Positions 14,756 through 22,925 of a stretch of DNA of 45,847 nt are shown piece by piece. The translations under genes were made by a program, and so were the position numbers. Location of the stretch: positions 1 through 45,847 of the forward strand of contig NZ_CAHLAR010000021.1 in NCBI RefSeq assembly GCF_903652925.1. Reading direction: 5' to 3'. Each line of letters starts with the position of its first letter. The stretch's first letter is position 1. The stretch is from Achromobacter anxifer (lineage in GTDB: Bacteria > Pseudomonadota > Gammaproteobacteria > Burkholderiales > Burkholderiaceae_B). The notes under the pieces are model-generated. The model saw only the letters and a program-made list of their open reading frames with translations, had not been told where the DNA came from and searched no databases.

Positions 14756-16297
14756 TCAGGCTGCGTCCAAGCGCCGCACCAGCGCGATGTAACGGCGCTG
14801 CGCCTGGTCGGCGGGCAGGCCCGCCAGCAGGCGCCAGGCCGCGTGCCGCACCAGGTCCAGCGGCGCCGCGCCAGGCTCGGGTGCGACCGGCGCATCGCCG
14901 TGGCGCGCCTGCTGCTCGTAGGCGTGCAGCCGGATGGCGACGGCGGCCGAAGGCTGCTGGGCCAGGGCCCGCCGCTCGATGAGCGCGGCTTCGAAGGCAT
15001 CGGCCAGTTCGCCGGCGGAAAGGGCCAGGGTGTCCGCGTCGATGCTGTCGCCCACGGGTTCCCGGCCGCTGGCGGCGGCCAGTCTGCGCCACAGCGCGTC
15101 CTCGCGTCCGGGGTCGTCGGCGCGGGCGTCGACCTTGGCGATGGCGTTGTTGCGCAGGCGCAGCGTGTGCGTGGCCGTGCCCTGGTGCAGCTGCGCGCCG
15201 TCCTGCACCTGGTAGCTCAGCGGCAGGGTGACGGCGCGGCCCGCCGCGGCGGGCTGGCCCACGCCGCTGATGGCGAAGGTGTTGCGCGAATAATCCATCA
15301 GGCGCGAGAACAGGTCGATCAGCGCGCCCCGGCCTTGGTAGACGCCGCTGACGGGGTTGTCGCCGGCTTCGTTCCAGACCACGTCTTCGGCGAACAGCGG
15401 GAACAGCAGCTCGAACTTTCCGGCCTGCAGCGAACTGCGGTACGTCTCCAGGATGCGCTCGACGTCCTCGGCGCCCATGGGGGCGGGGCGTCCGGCGGCG
15501 CGCGCGGATTGCGCGGCGGCGGGATCGCGGCCCATGAATTCGAGCACGTTGGCGGCGACCCGGTCGCGGTCATTGTCCACGCAGATCATGTGATAGCTGT
15601 TGTCCAGCAGCACCATCCGGCTGCCCGCGATCTGTTCGTGCAGCAGATGCGCCGAGCGCACCGAGGTGAGCTCGTCTTCGTGGGCGTGCACGATCAGGGT
15701 GGGGCAGGCGATGCGGTCCAGCCCCCGCCGCACGAAGCCGCGCAGCCGGTCGACTTCGCGCACGCAGGCCAGCGGCACCCAGCGGTAATGGAAGTTCTCG
15801 CCACGCTCGAACTTGGCCTTGACGATGGACCTGACCAGTTCGTTCTTGATGCCGTAGGGCTCTTCCTCTTCGACGCGCATGCGCGCGGCCAGGCCGGGAA
15901 TGCGATAGACCAGCTTGCGCAGGCCGCGATACCACGGCGTGCTCCAGCCGTCGATGAACACCGGCGCGGCAAGCGACACCAGGCTGCCCTTCCTGTGGTC
16001 CACCCGCTTGCAGAGCTCGACCGCCAGCAGCGCGCCCAGGCACATGCCGACCACGTGCAGCGTGTCGTAGCGGCCGGCGATCTCGTGGTACTTGGCGGTC
16101 ACGGCTTCCAGCCAGGCTTCCGCGCGCACGGGCACCAGGTCTTCCGGCGTGGTGCCGTGCCCGGGCAGGGTCAGACTGTGCGTTTCGATGCCGACGCGCT
16201 TGAGCACCTTGTGCATGGATCCCAGGTCGTACTGGGTCCCGCCCAGGCCGTGGATCAGCAGGGCGCCCGTGGCGGGACTATGTGTACTAACGGACAT
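14756..16297 (-). CDS. Cys-nucleophile alpha/beta hydrolase fused to SnoaL-like and ACBP-like domains
   Basis: 513 residues, cytoplasmic (no signal). Domain 1 (about 8-258) is an alpha/beta hydrolase close to carboxylesterase/S33 types: oxyanion region LLIHGLGGTQYDL, nucleophile elbow GMCLG with Cys86 where Ser is usual, Asp208 in HEDE, and His236 in NSYHMICVD. The G-x-C-x-G box recalls PHA synthases. Domain 2 (about 275-390) is SnoaL/NTF2-like (YRSSLQAGKFELLFPLFAED, VYQGRGALIDLFSRL). Domain 3 (about 430-512) fits acyl-CoA-binding protein: FEAALIERRALAQQP, ARHGD, AAWRLLAG, RYIALVRRL. The bovine Tyr28 and Lys32 positions are changed, Lys54 is Arg, and Tyr73 is kept. Inference: an acyl-CoA thioesterase or acyltransferase. 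Its ATG overlaps the MASE1-PAS gene by 11 bases. An in-frame extension upstream only shadows that gene. Confidence 0.82.
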   Translation of the reverse strand: MSVSTHSPATGALLIHGLGGTQYDLGSMHKVLKRVGIETHSLTLPGHGTTPEDLVPVRAEAWLEAVTAKYHEIAGRYDTLHVVGMCLGALLAVELCKRVDHRKGSLVSLAAPVFIDGWSTPWYRGLRKLVYRIPGLAARMRVEEEEPYGIKNELVRSIVKAKFERGENFHYRWVPLACVREVDRLRGFVRRGLDRIACPTLIVHAHEDELTSVRSAHLLHEQIAGSRMVLLDNSYHMICVDNDRDRVAANVLEFMGRDPAAAQSARAAGRPAPMGAEDVERILETYRSSLQAGKFELLFPLFAEDVVWNEAGDNPVSGVYQGRGALIDLFSRLMDYSRNTFAISGVGQPAAAGRAVTLPLSYQVQDGAQLHQGTATHTLRLRNNAIAKVDARADDPGREDALWRRLAAASGREPVGDSIDADTLALSAGELADAFEAALIERRALAQQPSAAVAIRLHAYEQQARHGDAPVAPEPGAAPLDLVRHAAWRLLAGLPADQAQRRYIALVRRLDAA

Positions 16298-17582
16298 CTG
16301 CCGGCTCGCGCTCGATTTCTCCGAGACGCCACATGCCCGCCACGACCGCGACGCTGCCGTCGAAGTCGGCCAGCGGCGAGCCGCGGTCGCTGACGACGCG
16401 CCAGCCGCCGTCCGCGTGTGCCAGCCGGAACGGCAGCGGCGTGCGGTCCTGCGCGCCCGCGCGCCGCGCCGCCCAGTGCATCGACAGGCGGGCGCGGTCG
16501 TCCGGGTGCGCCAGCGCCAGCAGCGCGTCCAGGTTCTGGATGGCGCCGGCGGGCAGGCCGAACGCTTCCTGCAGGTCGCCGGCCAGTTCCAGCGCGCCGT
16601 CATGCGGGTCGTAGCGGTACATGAGCTGATGGCTGCCAGCCAGCGCCAGGTCGAAGCGGCTGCGCCATTGTTCGGCATCCGCCTGCGCCTGCGCGCGGGC
16701 GCTGCGCAGGGTGTTGACCAGCAGGAGCAGCAGCGCGGTGACTACCAGATAGACCTGGGTGGCCAGCAGCACGTGCCCGGGATCGTTCACTTCGACGAAG
16801 GGGCCTTCGCCCTGGGCGCTCTGGTACAGCGCCATCGTCATCAGGGTGACCATCGCCAGCGTGCCGCCCTGCGGCCCCCAGACCAGCGCGATCAGCACGG
16901 CGAACACCAGGGGCAGGTAGGTCAGCTCGAACGACACGACATAGGGCAGATTGCGGATCATGTCGCCATCGAAGGTCATGAAGGTCGACACGATCATCAG
17001 CGCGTAGGCCGCGGCGCCCAGCATGAAATCGCGCGTGCGCGGGCCGCCCGAGCGGCGCGGGCGGAACTGCGCCCACCCCGTCAGCGCCGGCGCCAGGATC
17101 AGCACGCCGGCCAGGTAGGCCACCACCCAGGTGCGCAGCCGAAGCAGGGCGCCGGCCTCGTGCGTCAGCCACAGCCAGCCTCCGCCCAGCAGCGCGCTGG
17201 CGGCCGCGCCGGCCACCGCGCCCGCCAGCAGCGCGGCCACGAAGCCCGGCCCGTGCGCGCGCGGCGACAGCCGCTGCACGGTCCAGGCGGCCAGCATGGA
17301 AGACAGGCTGCCGGCGACCGCGAACACGATCGCCGTCGCCGGCTGGCCGCGCCAGGCCAGGGTCAGCACCAGCTGGGCGCAGAAGAAACCGGCCAGCAGC
17401 AGCGGCCAGTTGCGGCGTCGCGACAGCAGGTAGGCGCCCACCGCCACGCCCGGCGGCAGCCACACGAACGACGCCTGGCTCACCGGGTCGTTGAGCAGAT
17501 GCGAGAACCAGCCGCAAAGCAGATACGGGATGGCCCACAGCAGGCAGAGCGGATTTCTTCCGGATGTGTCTTTCATTCCCAT
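16287..17582 (-). CDS. MASE1-PAS membrane sensor without output domain
   Basis: 431 residues. About eight or nine membrane helices (residues 10-295) with MASE1 features (VWLPPGVAVGAYLL, WVVAYLAGVLILAPAL, LPLVFAVLIALVWGPQGG) are followed by a short coiled linker (RSARAQAQADAEQWRSRF) and one PAS domain (about 310-425, with LPAGAIQNLDALLALAHPDD). The protein stops right after the PAS fold: no GGDEF, EAL, kinase or methyl-accepting part. It starts at ATG 17582 (AAGG upstream). The last 11 bases overlap the start of the hydrolase-SnoaL-ACBP gene, so the downstream enzyme is probably the partner that receives the signal (inference). Confidence 0.87.
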   Translation of the reverse strand: MGMKDTSGRNPLCLLWAIPYLLCGWFSHLLNDPVSQASFVWLPPGVAVGAYLLSRRRNWPLLLAGFFCAQLVLTLAWRGQPATAIVFAVAGSLSSMLAAWTVQRLSPRAHGPGFVAALLAGAVAGAAASALLGGGWLWLTHEAGALLRLRTWVVAYLAGVLILAPALTGWAQFRPRRSGGPRTRDFMLGAAAYALMIVSTFMTFDGDMIRNLPYVVSFELTYLPLVFAVLIALVWGPQGGTLAMVTLMTMALYQSAQGEGPFVEVNDPGHVLLATQVYLVVTALLLLLVNTLRSARAQAQADAEQWRSRFDLALAGSHQLMYRYDPHDGALELAGDLQEAFGLPAGAIQNLDALLALAHPDDRARLSMHWAARRAGAQDRTPLPFRLAHADGGWRVVSDRGSPLADFDGSVAVVAGMWRLGEIEREPADVR

Positions 17583-17753
17583 GGGGGTCCTTGCAGGGGC
17601 ATGATGGCCGGGCGCAAGACTTGCGCCGCAATCTGCGCGTTATACACGCCCGGGGCGTGCATGCGAAGCTCCCGCGCCACACCTGGGCGTCAAAATCTTG
17701 GTACCCTTGAACGCACGCAAATCCCGCCACCTCACTCAGTGCCCCAGGTTTCA

Positions 17754-18518
17754 GTGCTTTCCTTGTCCGCCACGGCCTCGCCCGTTTCCGTTCCGCCTGT
17801 CATAAGCCAGACCAGTCCGATCGTCCGCCGCTGGCTGTGCGTCCTGGCGGTGTCGCTGCTGGCGCTGTTGACCGCCTGCGGCACCACCAAGGTCCAGCCC
17901 GGCTATTACCGGGTGCAGTCGGGCGACACCCTGACCCAGATCGCGCGCAAGCAGGGCACCAGCGTGAACGACCTGGTGCGCTGGAACAATCTGTCGAATT
18001 CCAATTCCATCGAGGTCGGGCAGATGCTGCGGGTCGAGCCGCCCGCCGGACAGGCGCGCACGTCGTCCGCGCCCAGCAAGGCGCGCGGCAAGCCGGCGCC
18101 CGCGCCGAAGTCATCCACGTCCACCGCCAAGCGGCGCACCGCCCCGCCGGGCGCGATCTCGCTGGTGTGGCCCGCCCAGGGCAAGGTCACCCGCGGCTAC
18201 GACGGATCGGGCTCCAACGGCATCGTCATCAGCAATTCGTCCGGCACGCCGGTCGTCGCGGCGGCGCAAGGCACGGTGGCCTATTCGGGCAGCGGCCTGC
18301 GCGGCTACGGCCACCTGGTCATCGTCAAGCACAACGCCAGCTTCCTCAGCATCTACGCGCACAACAGCAAGCTGCTGGTCAAGGAAGGGCAGCGCGTCAG
18401 CCAGGGGCAGAAGATCGCCGAAATGGGCAACAGCGACAGCAAGCAGGTCGGCTTGTACTTCGAGCTGCGCTACGACGGGCAGGCGGTGGACCCGGCGGGA
18501 TCCTTGCCGCCCAGGTAG
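17754..18518 (+). CDS. NlpD-like LysM/degenerate LytM lipoprotein
   Basis: About 254 residues from GTG 17754 (AGG five bases upstream); GTG 17739 is an alternative. Signal sequence with lipobox LLTAC near residue 40. LysM domain YYRVQSGDTLTQIARKQG to about residue 105 binds peptidoglycan; a basic Ala/Pro/Lys/Ser linker follows, then an M23-like domain (about 140-250). In active LytM enzymes the zinc ligands lie in HxxxD and HLHFE; here those places read SNGIVISN and GLYFELR, so the domain cannot bind zinc. That is typical of NlpD/EnvC, which activate amidases at division. The ending YDGQAVDPAGSLPPR matches NlpD. In many proteobacteria nlpD precedes rpoS; no rpoS follows here, so this may be an NlpD paralogue. 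Confidence 0.85.
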   Translation: MLSLSATASPVSVPPVISQTSPIVRRWLCVLAVSLLALLTACGTTKVQPGYYRVQSGDTLTQIARKQGTSVNDLVRWNNLSNSNSIEVGQMLRVEPPAGQARTSSAPSKARGKPAPAPKSSTSTAKRRTAPPGAISLVWPAQGKVTRGYDGSGSNGIVISNSSGTPVVAAAQGTVAYSGSGLRGYGHLVIVKHNASFLSIYAHNSKLLVKEGQRVSQGQKIAEMGNSDSKQVGLYFELRYDGQAVDPAGSLPPR

Positions 18519-18551
18519 GCGATTGCCGCAACGGCGCTGCCGGCATGGACG

Positions 18552-19307
18552 CTACAGCGCCGCTTCCTGCGTCAAGGTGGAAATGAACGCCGCCGTGCGC
18601 GGATCCCTGGGTTGGCTGAACAGGGTCCGCGAATCGCCGGATTCGACCACGGTCCCATCCAGCAGGAACACCACTTCGCGCGATACGCTGGCCGCCAGGC
18701 GCAGGTCGTGAGTGGCCATCAGCATGGTCATGCCTTCCGCCGCAAGCTGGCGCAGCACGTCCACCACTTCCGCCGCCAGGCCGGGGTCCAGCGCCGAGGT
18801 CGGCTCGTCGCATAGCAGCACGCGCGGCGCGGGCGCCAGCGCGCGGGCGATGGCCACGCGCTGTTGCTGGCCGCCTGACAGGTTGGCGGGCCAGGCGTCG
18901 GCCTTTTCCAGCATGCCGACCTTGCGCAGCAGTTCCTCGGCGCGCGCGCGGGCGCGGTCCAGGGGCCATTTCTGCACGGTCAGCAGGCCTTCCATGACAT
19001 TGCCGATGACGGTCTGGTGCGGGAACAGCTGAAAGTTCTGGAACACCATGCCGGTCTGCTTGCGCACGCGCTGGACCTGGTCGCGCGAGAGCTTGCGGCC
19101 GGGTTCGAAATGCACCGTTTCCGGGCCGATCTCCAGCGTGCCCCGATCGGGCACTTCCAGCAGGTTCACGCAGCGCAGCAGGGTGCTCTTGCCGCTGCCG
19201 GACGGGCCGATCAGGGCGGTGACGCTGCCTTCGGCGATGCTCACGTCGACCTGCTTGAGCACGGGATTGCCGCCGAACGCCTTTTCTATCTTTTCCAGGC
19301 GGATCAT
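18552..19307 (-). CDS. Polar amino acid (cystine-type) ABC transporter ATPase
   Basis: 251 residues. Walker A GPSGSGKST (about 34-42), Q-loop QNFQLFPH, signature LSGGQQQRVAIARAL, Walker B LLCDEPTSALDP and H-loop THDLRLA are complete, so it should be an active ATPase of the amino-acid importer class. Third gene of a binding protein-permease-ATPase operon; the start overlaps the permease stop by four bases (ATGA). Convergent to the NlpD-like gene, with 33 bases between stops. Confidence 0.93.
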   Translation of the reverse strand: MIRLEKIEKAFGGNPVLKQVDVSIAEGSVTALIGPSGSGKSTLLRCVNLLEVPDRGTLEIGPETVHFEPGRKLSRDQVQRVRKQTGMVFQNFQLFPHQTVIGNVMEGLLTVQKWPLDRARARAEELLRKVGMLEKADAWPANLSGGQQQRVAIARALAPAPRVLLCDEPTSALDPGLAAEVVDVLRQLAAEGMTMLMATHDLRLAASVSREVVFLLDGTVVESGDSRTLFSQPRDPRTAAFISTLTQEAAL

Positions 19308-20053
19308 CGGTTCTTCTCGTTAAAGACCGCGTGCTGGCCGAAGCGCCGTTCCAGGCGCACCTGCGCGGCGGACAGGACGGAGCTGAATACCAGGTAGATC
19401 AGCGCGGCCTCGGTGTACAGGATCAGCGGTTCATAGGTGACGGCGGCGATGCGCTGCGCCGCCTGGAAGATCTCGGGCACGGTCAGCACCGCCGCCAGCG
19501 AGGTGTCCTTGACCAGCGCGATGAAGGAATTGGACAGCGGTGGCACCGCCACCCGCGCCGCCTGCGGCAGGATGGTACGGCGCAGCGCCTGTGCGCGCGT
19601 CATGCTGAGCGAATAGGCGGCTTCCCACTGGCCCTTGGTGATGGACTCGATGGCGCCGCGTATCACTTCGGAGTTGTAGGCGCCGACGTTGAGGGTGAAG
19701 CCGATCAGCGCGGCGGGCAGCGGGTCCAGCACGATGCCGGCGCTGGGCAGCCCGTAGAAGATCACGAACAGCTGCACCAGCAGCGGCGTGCCGCGGATCA
19801 GCCAGACGTAGAAGCGCACCACGGCCACCAGCGGCGCCGGGCCGAACAGCCGGATCAGCGCCACCACGAAGGCCAGCGCCAGCCCTAGCGCGAAGGACAT
19901 CAGCGTGAGCGGAACCGTGAACATCAGCCCCGCGTGCAGCAGCGGCCAGAACGAGTCCGCCATCAGCTGCACCCAGGCCGGCACCGCCCAGTTGCCTATT
20001 TGCGCCAGCAGCCAGTCGGGCAGGACGGATTGCAGCCAGGGGGGTAGCGTCAT
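19304..20053 (-). CDS. Polar amino acid (cystine-type) ABC transporter permease
   Basis: 249 residues, His/Glu/Gln/Arg permease family with about five membrane helices. The EAA loop appears as GQWEAAYSLSMTRAQALRRTI followed by ILPQAARVAVPPLSNSF, the typical ATPase contact. The C-terminus is ARRFGQHA-like. As a single permease gene it probably forms a homodimer, as in cystine importers. It starts 15 bases after the binding protein stop. Confidence 0.93.
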   Translation of the reverse strand: MTLPPWLQSVLPDWLLAQIGNWAVPAWVQLMADSFWPLLHAGLMFTVPLTLMSFALGLALAFVVALIRLFGPAPLVAVVRFYVWLIRGTPLLVQLFVIFYGLPSAGIVLDPLPAALIGFTLNVGAYNSEVIRGAIESITKGQWEAAYSLSMTRAQALRRTILPQAARVAVPPLSNSFIALVKDTSLAAVLTVPEIFQAAQRIAAVTYEPLILYTEAALIYLVFSSVLSAAQVRLERRFGQHAVFNEKNR

Positions 20054-20068
20054 GTGCGCTCCGCTCGC

Positions 20069-20851
20069 TTATTGCGCCGACAGGTCCGTGCCGAAATACT
20101 TGACCGAGATGGTCTTGTAGGTGCCGTCCGCCTTGATGTCGGCCAGCGCCTTGTTGATGGCGGCCTGCAGCTCGGGGTTGCCCTTGCGGATCAGCACGCC
20201 CGAATTGCTGAACTCGGCGGTCTTGTCGGTGGCGGCGATCTTCACCTTGGCATTGGGCTTCTGCTTCTTGAAGTCCAGGAACGACAGGTTGTCGTTGACC
20301 GTGGCTTCCACGCGGCCCGAGGTCAGCAGGTCGATGGCTTCGTTGAAGCCTTGCACCGCGACCACTTCCGCGCCATGGCTCTGCGCTAGCTTGCCGAAGT
20401 TGCTGGTGAGCGTGTTGGCGGACTTCTTGCCCTTCAGGTCGTCGAAGGACTTGATGCTGGTGTTGTCGTCGCGCACGATCAGCACGGCGGCCGACGAGAT
20501 GTAGGGATCGGAGAAGTCGTACTTGGCGCGGCGCGCGTCGGTGATGCCGACCTGGTTGATCACGGCGTCGTAGCGCTTGGCGTCGAGGCCGGCGATCAGC
20601 CCGTCCCATTTGCCTTCGACGAATTGCGCCTTGACGCCCAGGCGTTCGGCGATGGCGCGGCCGATGTCCACGTCAAACCCGGTAAGCTGGCCGGATGCGT
20701 CGTGGAAAGTGAAGGGGGCGTAGGTGCCTTCGGTGCCGATCTTGAACACGCCGGCGGACTTGATCTGGTCCAGGCCCGACTGGGCGTGGGCGGCGGACAA
20801 TGCGGCGACCTGGACGAGGCCGGCGACGAACAGCGTACGGAAGAGTTTCAT
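20069..20851 (-). CDS. Cystine-type periplasmic amino-acid-binding protein
   Basis: 260 residues with signal peptide (1-23, ending AHAQ). SBP family 3 fold: GTEGTYAPFTFHDASGQLTG, KWDGLIAGLDAKRYDAVINQ, KYDFSDPYISS and a C-terminal VKYFGTDLS. These stretches closely follow E. coli FliY/TcyJ (EGTYPPFSF, KWDGMLASLDSKR, KYDFSTPY), so cystine or a related sulfur amino acid is the best guess for the substrate. First gene of the operon; a sigma-70-like promoter is visible 66 bases upstream. Divergent from the P1 peptidase. Confidence 0.88.
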   Translation of the reverse strand: MKLFRTLFVAGLVQVAALSAAHAQSGLDQIKSAGVFKIGTEGTYAPFTFHDASGQLTGFDVDIGRAIAERLGVKAQFVEGKWDGLIAGLDAKRYDAVINQVGITDARRAKYDFSDPYISSAAVLIVRDDNTSIKSFDDLKGKKSANTLTSNFGKLAQSHGAEVVAVQGFNEAIDLLTSGRVEATVNDNLSFLDFKKQKPNAKVKIAATDKTAEFSNSGVLIRKGNPELQAAINKALADIKADGTYKTISVKYFGTDLSAQ

Positions 20852-20923
20852 GGCGGTGCTCCAGGGATGGCAGGTATCACTGTGGAGAGCATCCGTGCCT
20901 GCAATGCCCTCCGGCGTAGCCGC

Positions 20924-20952
20924 ACTCTAACAACGGGTCTATTTTTCCACAA
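20924..20952 (-). promoter_or_regulatory. Probable sigma-70 promoter of the cystine ABC operon
   Basis: On the minus strand TTGTGG (20952-20947), a 17-base spacer, then TAGAGT (20929-20924) in a locally AT-rich stretch, giving a leader of about 66 bases before the binding protein ATG. Confidence 0.4.
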
Positions 20953-21045
20953 AGCATAAGGAATAGTAAAAATATAGCGGCAAGTCATATGGCGATACCC
21001 ATGCCCCGGCGCGATGCCGCCGGGGTTCATCCAGGCGGGACTTTG

Positions 21046-22131
21046 ATGGAGATCGGTGTGGAACAGCAATGGAACAGGCGGGCTTTCATGATGGCGGCCG
21101 CGGGCGCGGCGGCGGCGGGCGCGATGCCGGCCCAGGCCGCGGACGGCCCGCGGCTGATGCCGGGCGGCGGCAGCATCACCCAGGTGGAGGGCCTGCGGGT
21201 GGGGCATTACACCGATACTCGCCGCCCGACGGGCTGTACCGTCATCATCGCTGAAGCTGGCGCGACCGCCGGGGTCGACGTGCGCGGCGCGGCGCCGGGC
21301 ACGCGCGAGACGGACCTGCTCAACCCCGTCAACATGGTGGAAAAAGTGCATGCCATCGTGCTGTCCGGCGGCAGCGCCTTCGGCCTGGACGTCGCCTCGG
21401 GCGTCATGCGCTATCTGGAAGAAAAGAAGATCGGCTTCGACGTGGGCGTGGCGCACGTGCCTATCGTGCCCTCGGCCATCCTGTTCGACCTGGGGGTGGG
21501 CGACGCGTCGATCCGGCCGGACGCGGCCGCGGGCTACCAGGCCTGCAAGTCGGCCACGGACGCCGCGCCGCAAGAGGGCAACGTGGGCGCGGGAGCGGGC
21601 GCGACGGTGGGCAAGCTGTACGGACCCAAGCGCGCGATGAAGGGCGGCCTCGGCAGCGCCTCGCTGACGGTGGCGGGCGTGACGGTGGGCGCCATCGTCG
21701 CGGTCAACGCGGTGGGCGACGTGGTGGACCCGGCCACCGGCCGCATCCTGGCCGGCGCGCGCACCGCCGACGGCAAGATGCTGCTGGACACCCGCGCCGC
21801 CATCCTGGCCGGCGACCTGCCCAAGTCGATGCGCGCAGGCACCGCCACCACCATCGGAGTGGTCGCCACCGACGCCAAGCTGACCAAGGCGCAGGCGCAG
21901 AAGATCGCCGGCATGGCGCACGACGGCCTGGCCCGCACGATCAATCCCATTCACACCATGCTGGACGGCGATACCATCTTCGCGCTGGGCACGGGAACCT
22001 CCGGCAAGCCGGGCAACGTGATGCTGCTGGGCGTCATGGCGGCCGAGGCCATGGCGATCGCGGTGCAGCGCGCCATCCTGTCGGCGCGCGCGCTGGAAGG
22101 CTATCCCGCGGCGGTGGACTTCGTCGCCTGA
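21046..22131 (+). CDS. P1 family peptidase (DmpA/NylC-like), Tat-exported
   Basis: 361 residues from ATG 21046; an open extension of 19 codons upstream lacks a signal-like start. NRRAFMMAAAGAAAAGAMPAQA is a twin-arginine-like signal, so the enzyme is probably exported folded. The N-terminal nucleophile hydrolase family is shown by GLRVGHYTDTRRPTGCTVI, LSGGSAFGLDVASGVMRYL, the glycine-rich GAGAGATVGKLYG, and AVNAVGDV. The C-terminal HTMLDGDTIFAL (303-314) probably contains the self-cleavage site, with Thr304 or Thr310 as nucleophile. Relatives are L-aminopeptidase/D-esterase and nylon oligomer hydrolase. Substrate unknown. Divergent from the cystine importer. Confidence 0.87.
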   Translation: MEIGVEQQWNRRAFMMAAAGAAAAGAMPAQAADGPRLMPGGGSITQVEGLRVGHYTDTRRPTGCTVIIAEAGATAGVDVRGAAPGTRETDLLNPVNMVEKVHAIVLSGGSAFGLDVASGVMRYLEEKKIGFDVGVAHVPIVPSAILFDLGVGDASIRPDAAAGYQACKSATDAAPQEGNVGAGAGATVGKLYGPKRAMKGGLGSASLTVAGVTVGAIVAVNAVGDVVDPATGRILAGARTADGKMLLDTRAAILAGDLPKSMRAGTATTIGVVATDAKLTKAQAQKIAGMAHDGLARTINPIHTMLDGDTIFALGTGTSGKPGNVMLLGVMAAEAMAIAVQRAILSARALEGYPAAVDFVA

Positions 22132-22216
22132 CGACCACGCGCCCTGACCTCGGGCTGTCACACAACGGCGCCATCATGGGTGGCGCCGGCGCGTGGCCGG
22201 CTGGCGGAGGGCGTGC

Positions 22217-22846
22217 ATGTACAAGGGCGAACGATTCAACGGCGCGACGCACCTGGCCGGCCTGGCGCTGGCCGTGGCCGCGTCGGGCGCCCTGATCGCC
22301 CGCGCCGCCGAATTGAAGGCCGACACCCGCCAGGTCATCGCCTGCGCCGTGTTCGCGGCGTCGATGATCGCCGTCTACGCCTCGTCGGTCCTGTTCCATT
22401 GTTCCCGCGGCCGCCGCAAGGCGCTGTGGGCCAAGGCCGACCACTGCGCGATCTACCTGCTGATCGCGGGAACCTATACGCCGCTGGCCTTCGGGCCGGT
22501 GGAGCACGGCTGGGGCGCGGCCATGGGCGTGGCGATCTGGCTGCTGGCGGCCTTCGGCGTCGGCCGCGAGCTGTGGTGGGCGCGCGGCGCGGCGCCGGCC
22601 CTGCCGCTGTATCTGGCCATGGGCTGGCTGGGCGTGATGTTCGCCGCGCCGATCGCGGGCGCGCTGTCCTCGACCGGGCTGGCCTGGCTGCTGGCGGGCG
22701 CCGCCGTCTACACGGCCGGCACGCTGTTCTACGTCAATGACAAGCGCTGGCCGCACGCGCACGGCATCTGGCATCTGTTCGTCATGGGCGGCACGGCCTG
22801 CCACTTTGTGACGGTGTTCGGCTTCCTCAGGTTGAGTCCGGCCTGA
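22217..22846 (+). CDS. Hemolysin III family (PAQR-like) membrane protein
   Basis: 209 residues from ATG 22217, with GGAGG six bases upstream. Seven membrane helices. Family motifs: FNGATHLAGL at the N-terminus, YASSVLFHCS (Ser and His of the metal site), DHCAIYLLIAGTYTPLAF, and HGIWHLFVMGGTACHF at the C-terminus, which supplies the two histidines. These Ser/Asp/His residues bind zinc in the CREST/PAQR superfamily. Despite the historical name the role in non-pathogens is membrane fluidity or unknown. The gene is followed by a 79-base gap and the convergent Lrp regulator. Confidence 0.9.
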   Translation: MYKGERFNGATHLAGLALAVAASGALIARAAELKADTRQVIACAVFAASMIAVYASSVLFHCSRGRRKALWAKADHCAIYLLIAGTYTPLAFGPVEHGWGAAMGVAIWLLAAFGVGRELWWARGAAPALPLYLAMGWLGVMFAAPIAGALSSTGLAWLLAGAAVYTAGTLFYVNDKRWPHAHGIWHLFVMGGTACHFVTVFGFLRLSPA

Positions 22847-22925
22847 GCGGGGCCGCTTCCAGGGATCGCCAGCCCCGGCGCGGGGACGATGCGCTCCGGC
22901 CTGCGCCAGGCGGCGCCGGCCGGCC

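Noticed and set aside
16298-16678. 127-codon N-terminal extension of the hydrolase-SnoaL-ACBP gene
   Set aside because: It overlaps the conserved PAS part of the upstream gene and reads as low-complexity Ala/Arg/Thr/Trp; homology of the hydrolase begins at the ATG at 16297.
16092-17738. Long in-frame extension upstream of the NlpD-like lipoprotein
   Set aside because: It is antisense to the MASE1-PAS and hydrolase genes; the signal peptide and lipobox define the start near 17739-17754.
20848-22161. Open frame of 437 codons on the minus strand opposite the P1 peptidase
   Set aside because: His/Arg/Gly-rich antisense shadow of a recognisable enzyme; no ribosome site.
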